Program-made: the position numbers and the translations under genes | Notes under the pieces: model-generated | The model's database searches: none | Told to the model about the DNA's origin: nothing | What the model saw: the letters and a program-made list of their open reading frames with translations, nothing else | From: RUG12519 sp045649685 | GTDB taxonomy: Bacteria > Bacillota > Clostridia > Oscillospirales > Ruminococcaceae | Assembly: GCA_045649685.1 (NCBI GenBank) | Contig: JAZRQJ010000015.1 | Span: 1 to 64,000 of the forward strand | Direction: 5' to 3' | DNA: 64,000 nt | Shown here: one piece after another, positions 16,395 through 25,167 of the stretch | Position numbering within the stretch: position 1 is the stretch's first letter | How the letters are laid out: each line of letters begins with the position of its first letter

Positions 16395-16751
16395 ATGGAA
16401 GCAACCGCTAAATTGAAATTTATTAGAATTTCACCTCGCAAAGTTAAGATAGTTCTTGATTTGATTCGCGGGAAAAACATAAAAGAAGCTATGGCTATTT
16501 TAAAGTATACTCCTAAAGCTGCTTGTGAAGATTTAGAGAAATTGCTTAAATCTGCTGTGGCAAATGCTGAAAATAATTTTAACATGGATTCTAGCAATTT
16601 ATATGTCTCGGCCTGCTATGCTACACCGGGACCAACACTTAAGAGAATACGTCCTGTTTCTAAGGGAAGAGCATATAGAATATTAAAAAGAACATCTCAT
16701 GTTACCTTAAAGGTTAAAGAGATGAATGAACCAAAAGGAGGGGAATCGTAA
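16395..16751 (+). CDS. rplV: 50S ribosomal protein L22
   Basis: L22 reaches into the exit tunnel, and changes in its beta-hairpin alter macrolide response. The 118-residue product has IRISPRKVKIVLDLIRG and the hairpin region GPTLKRIRPVSKGRAYRILK. The ribosome binding site GAGAGGAGG lies upstream of ATG 16395. The rpsC start follows its stop by one base. Confidence 0.97.
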   Translation: MEATAKLKFIRISPRKVKIVLDLIRGKNIKEAMAILKYTPKAACEDLEKLLKSAVANAENNFNMDSSNLYVSACYATPGPTLKRIRPVSKGRAYRILKRTSHVTLKVKEMNEPKGGES

Positions 16752-16752
16752 T

Positions 16753-17466
16753 ATGGGTCAAAAAGTTAACCCACATGGTTTGAGAGTTGGCGTTATAAAA
16801 GATTGGGACTCCCGTTGGTTTACTGGAAAAAGAAATTTTGGAAACTTGATCGTTGAAGATTATAAGGTTCGTAAGTTTCTTAAAAACAGATTGTATGCAG
16901 CTGGAATTTCAAAAATAGAAATTGAACGTAACGCTACAAAGACTAAGTTTCATATCCATTGTGCGAAACCTGGTATAGTTATCGGAAAAGGTGGAGCAGA
17001 AATTGAGAAACTTAAAGCTGAAGTTGAAAAAATGGTTAAAGGAAATGTTTATATAAACATTGTTGAGGTTAGAAGTCCTGACAAGAATGCTCAGCTTGTT
17101 GCTGAAAATATTGCATCTCAGTTAGAACGTAGGGTTTCTTTTAGAAGAGCTATGAAGCAATCTATTGGACGCACTATGAGACTCGGAGCAAAAGGTATTA
17201 AAGTTAGAGTTGCAGGACGTCTTGGTGGAGCTGAAATCGCTCGAAGTGAAAGTTATCATGAGGGAACAATTCCTCTACAAACTCTTCGTGCTGATATAGA
17301 TTATGGTTTTGCTGAAGCAAATACCACTTATGGAAAATTAGGCGTAAAAGTTTGGATATATAAAGGCGAAGTTTTGGGTAATCAGCTTGATAAATCTGAA
17401 GCTCCTCGTCGTCGTAAAAATGATCGTCGTAATAACGCTCCTAAAAAGGAAGGGGGCAAAAAATAA
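16753..17466 (+). CDS. rpsC: 30S ribosomal protein S3
   Basis: S3 forms part of the mRNA entry site of the 30S subunit. The 237-residue product begins MGQKVNPHGLRVGVIKDWDS, has the KH-domain motif VIGKGGAEIEKL, and ends in a basic tail rich in Arg and Lys. ATG 16753 gives the family N-terminus; a longer in-frame start inside rplV (16726) would add unrelated residues. The last base is shared with the rplP start. Confidence 0.98.
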   Translation: MGQKVNPHGLRVGVIKDWDSRWFTGKRNFGNLIVEDYKVRKFLKNRLYAAGISKIEIERNATKTKFHIHCAKPGIVIGKGGAEIEKLKAEVEKMVKGNVYINIVEVRSPDKNAQLVAENIASQLERRVSFRRAMKQSIGRTMRLGAKGIKVRVAGRLGGAEIARSESYHEGTIPLQTLRADIDYGFAEANTTYGKLGVKVWIYKGEVLGNQLDKSEAPRRRKNDRRNNAPKKEGGKK

Positions 17467-17894
17467 TGTTATTGCCAAAACGTGTAAAGTTCCGTCGTGT
17501 ACATCGCGGACGTATGAAAGGTAAAGCTACTAGAGGTAATAAAATCACATATGGTGATTTTGGACTTCAAGCTTTAGAACCTGGCTGGATTACATCTAAT
17601 CAAATTGAGGCAGCACGTATTGCTATGACTCGTTATATTAAACGTGGTGGTCAGGTTTGGATTAAAATTTTCCCAGATAAACCTGTAACAAAAAAGCCTG
17701 CAGAAGTTCGAATGGGTAAAGGTAAAGGTGCCCCTGAATTCTGGGTTGCAGTTGTTAAACCGGGAAGAGTTATGTTTGAAATAAATGGTGTTTCTGAAGA
17801 GGTGGCCCGTGAAGCAATGAGGCTTGCTATGCACAAGTTGCCAATAAAATGTAAGTTTTTGGCTAAGCATCAAGGAACGGATGGTGAGCAGTAA
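17466..17894 (+). CDS. rplP: 50S ribosomal protein L16
   Basis: L16 organises the A-site and central protuberance region of the 50S subunit. The 142-residue product starts MLLPKRVKFRRVHRGRMKG and contains IFPDKPVTKKPAEVRMGKGK, both family signatures. It overlaps rpsC and rpmC by one base at each end, so translation is coupled. Confidence 0.98.
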   Translation: MLLPKRVKFRRVHRGRMKGKATRGNKITYGDFGLQALEPGWITSNQIEAARIAMTRYIKRGGQVWIKIFPDKPVTKKPAEVRMGKGKGAPEFWVAVVKPGRVMFEINGVSEEVAREAMRLAMHKLPIKCKFLAKHQGTDGEQ

Positions 17895-18097
17895 TGAAAG
17901 CTAGTGAATTTAGAAAAAGTAGTACTGATGAGTTGAAAAATAAGCTAAAAGAGTTAAAATCTGAGCTTTTTAATTTGCGTTTTCAAAATGCTGTGAATCA
18001 GCTCGAAAATCCTATGAGAATTAGAACGGTTAAAAAAGACATCGCTAGAATAATGACAGTTATTCGTGAGCGTGAATTGCAGAAAGATGCTAACTAG
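17894..18097 (+). CDS. rpmC: 50S ribosomal protein L29
   Basis: L29 is a small helical hairpin protein near the tunnel exit beside L23. The 67-residue product has the family core LKSELFNLRFQNAVNQLENP and the ending RTVKKDIARIMTVIRERE. Its start overlaps the rplP stop. Confidence 0.97.
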   Translation: MKASEFRKSSTDELKNKLKELKSELFNLRFQNAVNQLENPMRIRTVKKDIARIMTVIRERELQKDAN

Positions 18098-18112
18098 TTT
18101 GAAAGGAGGAGT

Positions 18113-18379
18113 ATGGCTGTGAGTGAGCAAAGAAAACTTAGAAAAACTCGTGTTGGTAGAGTTGTAAGTGATAAGATGGACAAAACTGCTGTTGTTGCAG
18201 TTATCGATAATGTTCGTCACCCACTTTATAAAAAGATAGTTAAAAGAACTGTAAAATTAAAAGCACATGATGAAGCAAATAGCTGCTCCATTGGAGATAA
18301 GGTGCAAATTATGGAAACTCGTCCTTTATCTAAAGACAAAAGATGGAGAATTGTAAGCGTCTTAGAAAAAGCAAAATAG
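18113..18379 (+). CDS. rpsQ: 30S ribosomal protein S17
   Basis: S17 is a primary 16S rRNA-binding protein of the 30S body. The 88-residue OB-fold product has RKTRVGRVVSDKMDKTAVV and the signature GDKVQIMETRPLSKDKRWR. A GAAAGGAGG site precedes ATG 18113. Confidence 0.97.
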   Translation: MAVSEQRKLRKTRVGRVVSDKMDKTAVVAVIDNVRHPLYKKIVKRTVKLKAHDEANSCSIGDKVQIMETRPLSKDKRWRIVSVLEKAK

Positions 18380-18425
18380 TTTATTTGTTTTAAAAAAGAT
18401 GTAACAACGTAAGGAGGAACGCATT

Positions 18426-18794
18426 GTGATACAGATGCAAACTTACCTCAAAGTAGCCGATAATACGGGTGCAAAATCACTAATGTGTATTCGTGTGCTC
18501 GGAGGTTCAAGAAAGAGGTATGCAAATATAGGCGACGTTGTTGTTGCTTCAGTTAAAAAAGCAACACCAGGTGGCGTTGTAAAAAAAGGTGATGTTGTAA
18601 GAGCAGTTATCGTTCGTTCAGCAAAAGGTGTAAGACGTGATGATGGAACTTACATTCGTTTCGATGAAAATGCTGCTGTTATAATTAAAGAAGACAAAAA
18701 CCCAAGAGGAACTCGTATCTTTGGGCCAGTGGCGAGAGAGCTAAGAGATAAGGATTATATGAAAATTCTTTCACTTGCTCCCGAAGTACTGTGA
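18426..18794 (+). CDS. rplN: 50S ribosomal protein L14
   Basis: L14 forms part of the intersubunit bridge on the 50S side. The 122-residue product MIQMQTYLKVADNTGAK is the standard family N-terminus, which fixes the GTG start at 18426; TAAGGAGG lies just upstream. GTRIFGPVARELR near the end is also conserved. Confidence 0.98.
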   Translation: MIQMQTYLKVADNTGAKSLMCIRVLGGSRKRYANIGDVVVASVKKATPGGVVKKGDVVRAVIVRSAKGVRRDDGTYIRFDENAAVIIKEDKNPRGTRIFGPVARELRDKDYMKILSLAPEVL

Positions 18795-18813
18795 TGGGAG
18801 GTGCAATTGAATT

Positions 18814-19134
18814 ATGAGACAAAAGTTGCACGTTAAAACCGGTGATGAAGTAAAGGTAATTAGCGGAAAAGAAAAAGGTAAAACAGGTAAAGTTGTTGCT
18901 GTGTCTTCAAAAGAAGGCAAAGTTATTATTGAAAAAGTTAATATTTCTAAGAAACATCTTAAACCAAAACAGCAAGGTGCGGTTGGAAGCATTGTTGACG
19001 TTGAATCACCAATGTATGCATCTAAAGTTATGTTAGTTTGTCCAAAGTGTGGCAAAGCTACTCGTATTGCTCATGGTTTTGATGAAAATGGAAATAAAAA
19101 ACGTAAATGTAAACATTGTGACAATTTGTTTTAA
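18814..19134 (+). CDS. rplX: 50S ribosomal protein L24
   Basis: L24 is an assembly-initiating 50S protein with a KOW domain (GDEVKVISGKEKGKTGKVV). The 106-residue product has a C-terminal CPKCGKATRIAH with a later CKHC pair, a zinc-ribbon-like arrangement found in many L24 proteins. GGGAGGTG is the ribosome binding site. Confidence 0.97.
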   Translation: MRQKLHVKTGDEVKVISGKEKGKTGKVVAVSSKEGKVIIEKVNISKKHLKPKQQGAVGSIVDVESPMYASKVMLVCPKCGKATRIAHGFDENGNKKRKCKHCDNLF

Positions 19135-19149
19135 GAAAGGAGGATAAAC

Positions 19150-19692
19150 ATGGCAAGACTTAAAGATAAGTATAAACAGGAAGTTGCTCCTGAGTTAATG
19201 AAAAAGTTTGGATATAAAAGCGTCATGGAAATCCCCAAGCTTGAAAAAGTTGTTATTAATGTGGGAGCTGGAGAAGCTAAGGATAATTCTAAAGTAATTG
19301 ATGCTATAATGGGTGATTTGGCTAAAATAACAGGACAAAAACCTATCGTTTGTAGAGCTAGAAAGTCAGTTGCAAACTTTAAAATTCGTGAAGGAATGAA
19401 AATTGGATGTAAAGTTACTTTGCGTTCAGATAAAATGTACGAGTTTATAGATCGTCTTTTTAATGTTGCTCTTCCACGAGTTCGTGACTTTAGAGGCATA
19501 AACGCTAATTCATTCGACGGAAGAGGAAATTACAACATGGGTCTTAAAGAACAGTTGATTTTCCCAGAAATCGATTTTGATAAAATAGATCGTACACGTG
19601 GAATGGATATTTGTTTTGTTACTACAGCAAAAACTGATGAAGAGTGTAAGGAGCTACTATCGCTCATGGGTGCACCTTTTAAAAATGAATAA
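19150..19692 (+). CDS. rplE: 50S ribosomal protein L5
   Basis: L5 binds 5S rRNA in the central protuberance. The 180-residue product has VMEIPKLEKVVINVGAGEA, the KITGQKPIVCRARKSVANFK block and GMDICFVTTAKTDEE near the end. The AAAGGAGG site is 5 nt or so from the ATG. It is full length. Confidence 0.98.
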   Translation: MARLKDKYKQEVAPELMKKFGYKSVMEIPKLEKVVINVGAGEAKDNSKVIDAIMGDLAKITGQKPIVCRARKSVANFKIREGMKIGCKVTLRSDKMYEFIDRLFNVALPRVRDFRGINANSFDGRGNYNMGLKEQLIFPEIDFDKIDRTRGMDICFVTTAKTDEECKELLSLMGAPFKNE

Positions 19693-19706
19693 GGGAGGAA
19701 AAACCA

Positions 19707-19892
19707 ATGGCAAAAAAGTCTATGATAGTTAAGCAGCAGAGGGAGCCTAAGTTTTCCACCCGTGCTTATAACAGATGTAAAATATGTGGTAGACCACATG
19801 CATACTTAAGAAAATATGGTGTGTGTCGTATATGTTTCCGTGAGTTGGCTTACAAAGGCCACATTCCGGGCGTAAAAAAAGCCAGCTGGTAA
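19707..19892 (+). CDS. rpsZ: 30S ribosomal protein S14, zinc-binding type
   Basis: The 61-residue product is the short, zinc-binding form of S14 in the 30S head. It carries CKICGRPHAYLRKYGVCRIC, two CxxC pairs that hold one zinc ion, and the family ending GHIPGVKKASW. The ribosome binding site GGGAGG precedes ATG 19707. Confidence 0.98.
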   Translation: MAKKSMIVKQQREPKFSTRAYNRCKICGRPHAYLRKYGVCRICFRELAYKGHIPGVKKASW

Positions 19893-19920
19893 AAAAGCAC
19901 GAGCAAAGGAGGTTTAGGAT

Positions 19921-20319
19921 ATGCAGATAACTGATACTATCGCTGACATGCTTACTCGCATTAGAAATGCAAGTTCTTCGAAGCATGAAACAGTTGATGT
20001 TCCTGCATCAAATATGAAAAAATCTATAGCAAAAATTCTCGTTGACGAAGGATTTGTAAGCAGCTATGATGTTATTGAGGATGATAAGCAGGGCGTAATT
20101 CGTATCAAATTAAAATATACAGAAAATAGAACACCAGTTATAACTGGACTTAGAAGGGTATCAAAACCTGGTTTGAGAATGTATTCTAATTGTAAAGAAC
20201 TTCCAAAAGTAATGAAAGGTCTTGGAGTTGCAATTGTTTCTACATCTAAAGGTGTTATGACAGATAAAGCAGCTAGAAAGGCTAATGCTGGAGGAGAAGT
20301 TCTGGCATTTATCTGGTAA
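19921..20319 (+). CDS. rpsH: 30S ribosomal protein S8
   Basis: S8 is a primary binder of 16S rRNA helix 21 and, in some bacteria, represses the spc operon. The 132-residue product has DTIADMLTRIRNASSSKH and the C-terminal signature STSKGVMTDKAARKANAGGE. AAAGGAGG is the ribosome binding site. Confidence 0.98.
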   Translation: MQITDTIADMLTRIRNASSSKHETVDVPASNMKKSIAKILVDEGFVSSYDVIEDDKQGVIRIKLKYTENRTPVITGLRRVSKPGLRMYSNCKELPKVMKGLGVAIVSTSKGVMTDKAARKANAGGEVLAFIW

Positions 20320-20332
20320 GGAGGAAAAAATA

Positions 20333-20881
20333 ATGTCAAGAATTGGTAATTCACCTATTCAAATTCCTTCCGGGGTAGATGTAAAAATTAGTGGTAATCA
20401 TATAACCGTTAAAGGTCCGAAAGGTAATTTGGAAAGAGATTTTGATAAAAGCATGGTTGTTAAGTGTGAAGATGGTGTAATAACTGTTGAAAGACCTAAC
20501 GACAACAAGAAATATAGAAGTCTACATGGCTTGACTCGTTCTCTTATAAATAATATGGTTGAGGGTGTAACAAGCGGTTTTAAAAAAGAATTGGAAGTTA
20601 ATGGAGTTGGATATCGTGTTCAAAAACAAGGAAAAAATCTTGTTATGAATCTCGGTTTCTCACATCAAGTTATTGTTCCTGAAATTGATGGTATAACAAT
20701 AGATGTTCCAAATCAAAACGCAATTGTTATTTCTGGACCAGATAAGCAAAAAGTTGGTCAGTTTGCAGCAGAAGTTAGAGAAAAAAGACCACCTGAGCCT
20801 TACAAAGGTAAAGGAATTAAATATGTAAATGAGCACATTAAGCTTAAAGAAGGTAAGGCCGGTAAGGGAGCCAAAGGCTAG
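20333..20881 (+). CDS. rplF: 50S ribosomal protein L6
   Basis: L6 supports the GTPase-associated region of the 50S subunit. The 182-residue product begins MSRIGNSPIQIPSGV and has the signature PEPYKGKGIKYVNEHIKLKE near the C-terminus. ATG 20333 follows AAGGAGG; an in-frame start at 20285 lies inside rpsH and is not credible. Confidence 0.98.
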   Translation: MSRIGNSPIQIPSGVDVKISGNHITVKGPKGNLERDFDKSMVVKCEDGVITVERPNDNKKYRSLHGLTRSLINNMVEGVTSGFKKELEVNGVGYRVQKQGKNLVMNLGFSHQVIVPEIDGITIDVPNQNAIVISGPDKQKVGQFAAEVREKRPPEPYKGKGIKYVNEHIKLKEGKAGKGAKG

Positions 20882-20904
20882 AACGAAAAGGAGTGAATTG
20901 ATAG

Positions 20905-21246
20905 ATGCTTACTAAGCAAAGAGCAAGAAGACACCGTAGAGTACGCGGAAAAGTTTCCGGAACAGCGGAGCGTCCACGTTTGAGTGTGTTTCGTTCAGCT
21001 AAGAATATTTATGCTCAAATTATAAATGATGTTACAGGAACAACACTCGTTAGCGCTTCTTCTGTTGAAAAAGATTTTGGCTTAGGCGGAAACAAAGAAG
21101 CTGCTGAAAAAGTTGGAGAATTAATCGGTAAACGCGCGTTGGAAAAAGGAATTGAAGCGGTTGTTTTCGATCGTGGAGGTTATTTATATCACGGACGTGT
21201 TCAAAAATTAGCAGAGGGAGCTCGAAAGAGTGGTCTCAAATTTTAA
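20905..21246 (+). CDS. rplR: 50S ribosomal protein L18
   Basis: L18 binds 5S rRNA together with L5. The 113-residue product has RRHRRVRGKVSGTAERPRLS and the ending DRGGYLYHGRVQKLAEGAR. It is slightly short at the N-terminus but complete in its core. AAAAGGAG precedes the ATG. Confidence 0.97.
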   Translation: MLTKQRARRHRRVRGKVSGTAERPRLSVFRSAKNIYAQIINDVTGTTLVSASSVEKDFGLGGNKEAAEKVGELIGKRALEKGIEAVVFDRGGYLYHGRVQKLAEGARKSGLKF

Positions 21247-21264
21247 TGAGGAGGGGGTTTAGTT

Positions 21265-21774
21265 TTGGCTAGAAAAGATAGAAAAGAAGCAGTCTCCTCT
21301 GAGTATCAGGAGAGAGTAGTATCAATTAACCGTGTATCTAAAACAGTAAAAGGTGGACGAATTTTTAAATTCGCAGCCTTGGTTGTTGTTGGAGATGGAA
21401 AAGGTAAAATTGGCATGGGAATTGGTAAATCTGGTGAAGTTCCAGATGCTGTTAGAAAAGGTATTGAAAATGCAAAGAAAAACATGGTGAAAGTTGCTCT
21501 TAAGGGAACAACAATTCCACATGAAATAGTTGGTGCGTATGGAGCAGGAAGAGTTCTTTTGAAACCAGCTCCAGAAGGAACAGGCGTTATTGCTGGTGGT
21601 CCAGTTCGTGCTGTTGTTGAAATATCTGGTATTAAAGATATTCGTACAAAGGCTCTTCGCAGTAACAACCCTATAAACGTAGTTAGAGCAACAATTGATG
21701 GATTGTGTTCTTTACGTAACGTAGAAGATGTTGCAGCAATTCGTGGAAAAACACCACAAGAAATTTTGGGTTAA
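21265..21774 (+). CDS. rpsE: 30S ribosomal protein S5
   Basis: S5 acts in decoding fidelity and lines the mRNA entry channel. The 169-residue product has GGRIFKFAALVVVGDGKGKIG and the C-terminal domain with PVRAVVEISGIKDIRTKALR. The TTG start at 21265 follows GAGGAGGGGG and gives the family N-terminus MARKDRKEA. Confidence 0.97.
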   Translation: MARKDRKEAVSSEYQERVVSINRVSKTVKGGRIFKFAALVVVGDGKGKIGMGIGKSGEVPDAVRKGIENAKKNMVKVALKGTTIPHEIVGAYGAGRVLLKPAPEGTGVIAGGPVRAVVEISGIKDIRTKALRSNNPINVVRATIDGLCSLRNVEDVAAIRGKTPQEILG

Positions 21775-21788
21775 AGGGGGCATTTAAA

Positions 21789-21965
21789 ATGGCGATTAAC
21801 ATTAAATTGGTAAAAAGCTTGATAGGTGCCAATAAAAATCAGGTTGCTGTTGCAAAATCACTTGGTCTTAAAAAAATAGGTGATGTTGTGGCTCAGCCTG
21901 ATAATCCCGCAACAAATGGGAAAGTCAACAAGATTTCTCACCTTGTTGAAATTTTGTCTAAATAA
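21789..21965 (+). CDS. rpmD: 50S ribosomal protein L30
   Basis: This short gene lies between rpsE and rplO, as in most bacteria. The 58-residue product reads MAINIKLVKSLIGANKNQ, then VAVAKSLGLKKIGDVV and ends KISHLVEILSK, the normal L30 pattern. The ribosome binding site is AAAGGGGG before ATG 21789. Confidence 0.96.
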   Translation: MAINIKLVKSLIGANKNQVAVAKSLGLKKIGDVVAQPDNPATNGKVNKISHLVEILSK

Positions 21966-21988
21966 AATTAGAGGAGGTGTAGAATTTT

Positions 21989-22429
21989 ATGAAATTACAT
22001 GAATTATCTCCAGCACCGGGTTCTAAAAAAGTTAGAAAAAGAATTGGTCGTGGAGCAGGTTCGGGAACTGGTAAAACTGCTGGAAAAGGACACAAAGGTC
22101 AGAATGCGCGTTCAGGCGGTGGAGTTAGACCAGGTTTCGAAGGTGGACAGATGCCACTACAAAGAAGAGTTCCAAAGCGTGGTTTCAACAATATTTTCGC
22201 TACAAGATATGCTATAGTTAATGTAGGTGATCTTGATAGATTTGAAGATGGTTCTACAGTAGATGTTAAATTATTGAAAAACGCTGGTTTAATAAAGAAA
22301 GAATATGATGGTCTTAAAATTTTGGGAAATGGAGAATTAAAGAAAAAACTGACTGTTATAGCTACTAAGTTTTCAGGTAGTGCAAAAGAAAAGATTGAAA
22401 ACTTAGGGGGAAAGGCAGAGGTAAAGTAA
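21989..22429 (+). CDS. rplO: 50S ribosomal protein L15
   Basis: L15 is a late-assembly 50S protein with a long basic N-terminal arm. The 146-residue product has KLHELSPAPGSKKVRKRIGR, the Gly/Lys-rich arm and GGQMPLQRRVPKRGFNN. A GAGGAGGTG site precedes it. The secY start follows its stop after one base. Confidence 0.98.
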   Translation: MKLHELSPAPGSKKVRKRIGRGAGSGTGKTAGKGHKGQNARSGGGVRPGFEGGQMPLQRRVPKRGFNNIFATRYAIVNVGDLDRFEDGSTVDVKLLKNAGLIKKEYDGLKILGNGELKKKLTVIATKFSGSAKEKIENLGGKAEVK

Positions 22430-22430
22430 T

Positions 22431-23726
22431 ATGTTTGAAATATTCTCAAAAGCTTTTGGTATTAAAGATGTTAAGAACAAATTATTATTTACACTTTTAA
22501 TAATAATAGTATATCGATTGGGAGCAGCTATACCAGTTCCATTTATTGATGCATCTTATATAGAGAGTACTATTAATCAGGCAGGTAGCTTTTTGGGTTA
22601 CTTAGATATTATGTCCGGTGGTGGTCTTTCTACAGCAACTATATTTGCAATGTCTATAACTCCGTATATAAACTCTTCTATTATTATACAACTTCTTACT
22701 GTTGCAATACCTGCGCTTGAGAGACTTCAAAAAGAGGGAGAGCAAGGTCGAAAGAAGATAACTAAACTAACAAGATACATAACAGTTGGTTTAGCTATAG
22801 TTCAATCTTTTGGATATTATGGATTGCTTCGTAGAGAGGGTGCTATAAAATATGTATCAGGTTTTGATGGCATTTTTGCGGCAATTGTTATTATGGCTAC
22901 TCTTACAGCAGGAACAGCATTTATTGTTTGGTTAGGAGAGCGCGTTAGTGAAAAGGGTATAGGAAATGGAATATCTATAATTCTATTTGCTGGTATCGTT
23001 TCTAGGGCACCTTCTGCAATTGCATCTTTATGGCAAATGATAGAAATGGGAACAAATGGTCAATATAAATATTTTGCATATGTTCCGATCATTGTTTTAA
23101 TTTTTCTAACTATGATAGTATTTATTGTGTTGATGCATCTATCAGAACGCAGAATACCAATACAATATGCTAAGCGTGTTGTTGGAAGAAAGATGTATGC
23201 TGGACAAAGTGCGCATATTCCTGTTAAAGTAAGTATGAGTGGTGTTATGCCAATTATATTTGCGAGTTCTATTTTGGGAATACCAAGTATGATTGTTGCT
23301 TTCTTTAATCTTCAACCTGGAACATTTTGGTATGATTTTTTCTCAGTGCTCAAATATGATTCTTGGGCATATGCAATTGTGTACTTTATTTTTATAATAG
23401 CATTTAACTTCTTCTATGTTACAATTCAATATAATCCAATAGAGATTGCAAACAATTTAAGAAAGAGTAATGGTGCAATTCCTGGAATTAGACCAGGAAA
23501 GTCCACTTCTGATTATATATCCAAGGTTTTATGGAGAATATCCATGATTGGAGCTATGGGACTAGGAATTATAGCAGTTTTCCCAATTATATTTTCTAAG
23601 GTTACACAACAGAACATCTCATTGGGAGGAACATCTATTGTAATTATAGTTGGTGTTGCACTTGAAACTGTTCGTGTTATTGAGTCTCATTTAACAAAGC
23701 AACAGCATAGAGGTTTCTTGGAATAA
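22431..23726 (+). CDS. secY: preprotein translocase subunit SecY
   Basis: SecY is the channel of the Sec translocon in the cytoplasmic membrane. The 431-residue product has the ten hydrophobic segments of the family. It carries LGYLDIMSGGGLSTATIFAM, the cytoplasmic loop QKEGEQGRKKITKLTRY, SERRIPIQYAKRVVGRKMY and the IRPGKSTSDYI signature. It lies directly after rplO and before adk, the classic order. Confidence 0.98.
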   Translation: MFEIFSKAFGIKDVKNKLLFTLLIIIVYRLGAAIPVPFIDASYIESTINQAGSFLGYLDIMSGGGLSTATIFAMSITPYINSSIIIQLLTVAIPALERLQKEGEQGRKKITKLTRYITVGLAIVQSFGYYGLLRREGAIKYVSGFDGIFAAIVIMATLTAGTAFIVWLGERVSEKGIGNGISIILFAGIVSRAPSAIASLWQMIEMGTNGQYKYFAYVPIIVLIFLTMIVFIVLMHLSERRIPIQYAKRVVGRKMYAGQSAHIPVKVSMSGVMPIIFASSILGIPSMIVAFFNLQPGTFWYDFFSVLKYDSWAYAIVYFIFIIAFNFFYVTIQYNPIEIANNLRKSNGAIPGIRPGKSTSDYISKVLWRISMIGAMGLGIIAVFPIIFSKVTQQNISLGGTSIVIIVGVALETVRVIESHLTKQQHRGFLE

Positions 23727-23778
23727 TATTTGGATTTTGTTTTGGACTGATATTTGTATTTATAACGGGGGTAATCGA

Positions 23779-24417
23779 ATGAATTTAATATTATTAGGAG
23801 CACCTGGTGCTGGAAAAGGAACTCAAGCTGAGGCAATTTGTAAGGAATTTAAAATACCTGCTATTTCAACAGGTAATATTCTTAGAGAAGCTATAAAAAA
23901 TGGTGATGAATTGGGATTAAAGGCTAAATCTTATATGGATTTGGGTAAATTGGTTCCTGATGAAATAGTAATTGATATTTTAAAAGAACGTATTGTTAAA
24001 GATGATTGTAAAGATGGATTTGTTTTAGATGGTTTTCCAAGAACTATTCCACAGGCTGAGGCATTGGATAAAATTGGAGTACAAATTGATAAGGTTATCG
24101 AAATAGACGTTCCAGATGATGTTATTTTAAGTAGGTTGTCAGGAAGACGTGTTTGTGAAGATTGCGGAACACCTTATCATATTACAAACAAAAAGCCTCA
24201 AGTAGAGGGAATATGTGACGTTTGTAAAGGAAAATTAGTTACACGTAAGGATGATAATGTAGATACTATCAAAGATAGATTGAAAGTATTTCATGATCAG
24301 ACTGCACCATTAAAAGATTATTATGCTAATCAGAATAAGCTTAGTGTTGTTAGTGAATATAGTTCATTAGAAAAATCTAGAGAAGCAACACTTGCTGCCG
24401 TTAGAGGAAATATATGA
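23779..24417 (+). CDS. adk: adenylate kinase (zinc-LID type)
   Basis: Adenylate kinase interconverts ATP + AMP and 2 ADP. The 212-residue product has the P-loop GAPGAGKGTQAE near residue 7, the AMP-binding FVLDGFPRTIPQAE, and a long LID holding four cysteines (CEDCG and CDVCKG), which bind a structural zinc in Gram-positive homologues. ATG 23779 follows GGGGG; an upstream in-frame ATG at 23737 would add a non-family leader. It overlaps map by 4 nt (ATGA). Confidence 0.98.
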   Translation: MNLILLGAPGAGKGTQAEAICKEFKIPAISTGNILREAIKNGDELGLKAKSYMDLGKLVPDEIVIDILKERIVKDDCKDGFVLDGFPRTIPQAEALDKIGVQIDKVIEIDVPDDVILSRLSGRRVCEDCGTPYHITNKKPQVEGICDVCKGKLVTRKDDNVDTIKDRLKVFHDQTAPLKDYYANQNKLSVVSEYSSLEKSREATLAAVRGNI

Positions 24418-25157
24418 TTAATTTGAGAACGCAACGTGAAATAATTAAGCTTAAAGATGCAACTAGGATTTCTGCCGAGGCACTTCGAGTGGCAGGAGAA
24501 GCTTGCAAAGCTGGAGTTACAACGTGGGAAGTTGACAAGGTTGTTGAAAAGTTTATTGTTTCGCAGGGGGCTGAGCCGAGTTTCTTAAATTACCAAGGAT
24601 TTCCGGCATCTTCTTGTATATCTGTGAATGATACTATTATTCATGGAATTCCATCTAAGAATATTGTTTTGAAAGATGGCGATATTGTTAGCGTGGATGT
24701 TGGAGCAAAGTATAATGGTTATCACGGCGATAATGCATTTACATTTAAAGTAGGTGATGTTTCCAAGGATGTTGAACAGCTTTTGGAAACAACCGAAAAA
24801 GCTCTATATTGTGGAATAGCTCAGGCTGTTGTTGGAAATAGAATAGGAGACATTTCTCATGCAATAGAAGAAGCAGTTACTCCATATGGAATAGTTAAAG
24901 AATTTGTTGGACACGGAGTTGGTAAAGATTTGCATGAGGAGCCGGAGATTCCTAATTTTGGTCCTGCTGGTAGAGGTCCGAGATTGATGGCGGGAATGGT
25001 CATTGCAATTGAACCGATGATAAATCAGGCAAGTGGTGGAATAAAGCATTGTTCTGATGGATGGACAATTAAGACTGCGGATGGAAAGCCATCAGCTCAT
25101 TTTGAACATACTGTTCTCATAACGCAAAATGAACCAGTTATTCTTACAAAACTTTGA
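24414..25157 (+). CDS. map: methionine aminopeptidase, type I
   Basis: This enzyme removes the initiator Met from nascent proteins. The 247-residue product keeps the dimetal-site residues: the Asp in SVDVGAKYNGYHGDNAFTF, the His in VGHGVGKDLHEEPEIPNFG, and the Glu residues in AIEPMIN and HFEHTVLI. It lacks the N-terminal zinc-finger extension. It overlaps adk by 4 nt. Confidence 0.97.
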   Translation: MINLRTQREIIKLKDATRISAEALRVAGEACKAGVTTWEVDKVVEKFIVSQGAEPSFLNYQGFPASSCISVNDTIIHGIPSKNIVLKDGDIVSVDVGAKYNGYHGDNAFTFKVGDVSKDVEQLLETTEKALYCGIAQAVVGNRIGDISHAIEEAVTPYGIVKEFVGHGVGKDLHEEPEIPNFGPAGRGPRLMAGMVIAIEPMINQASGGIKHCSDGWTIKTADGKPSAHFEHTVLITQNEPVILTKL

Positions 25158-25167
25158 GGTGTTTGTA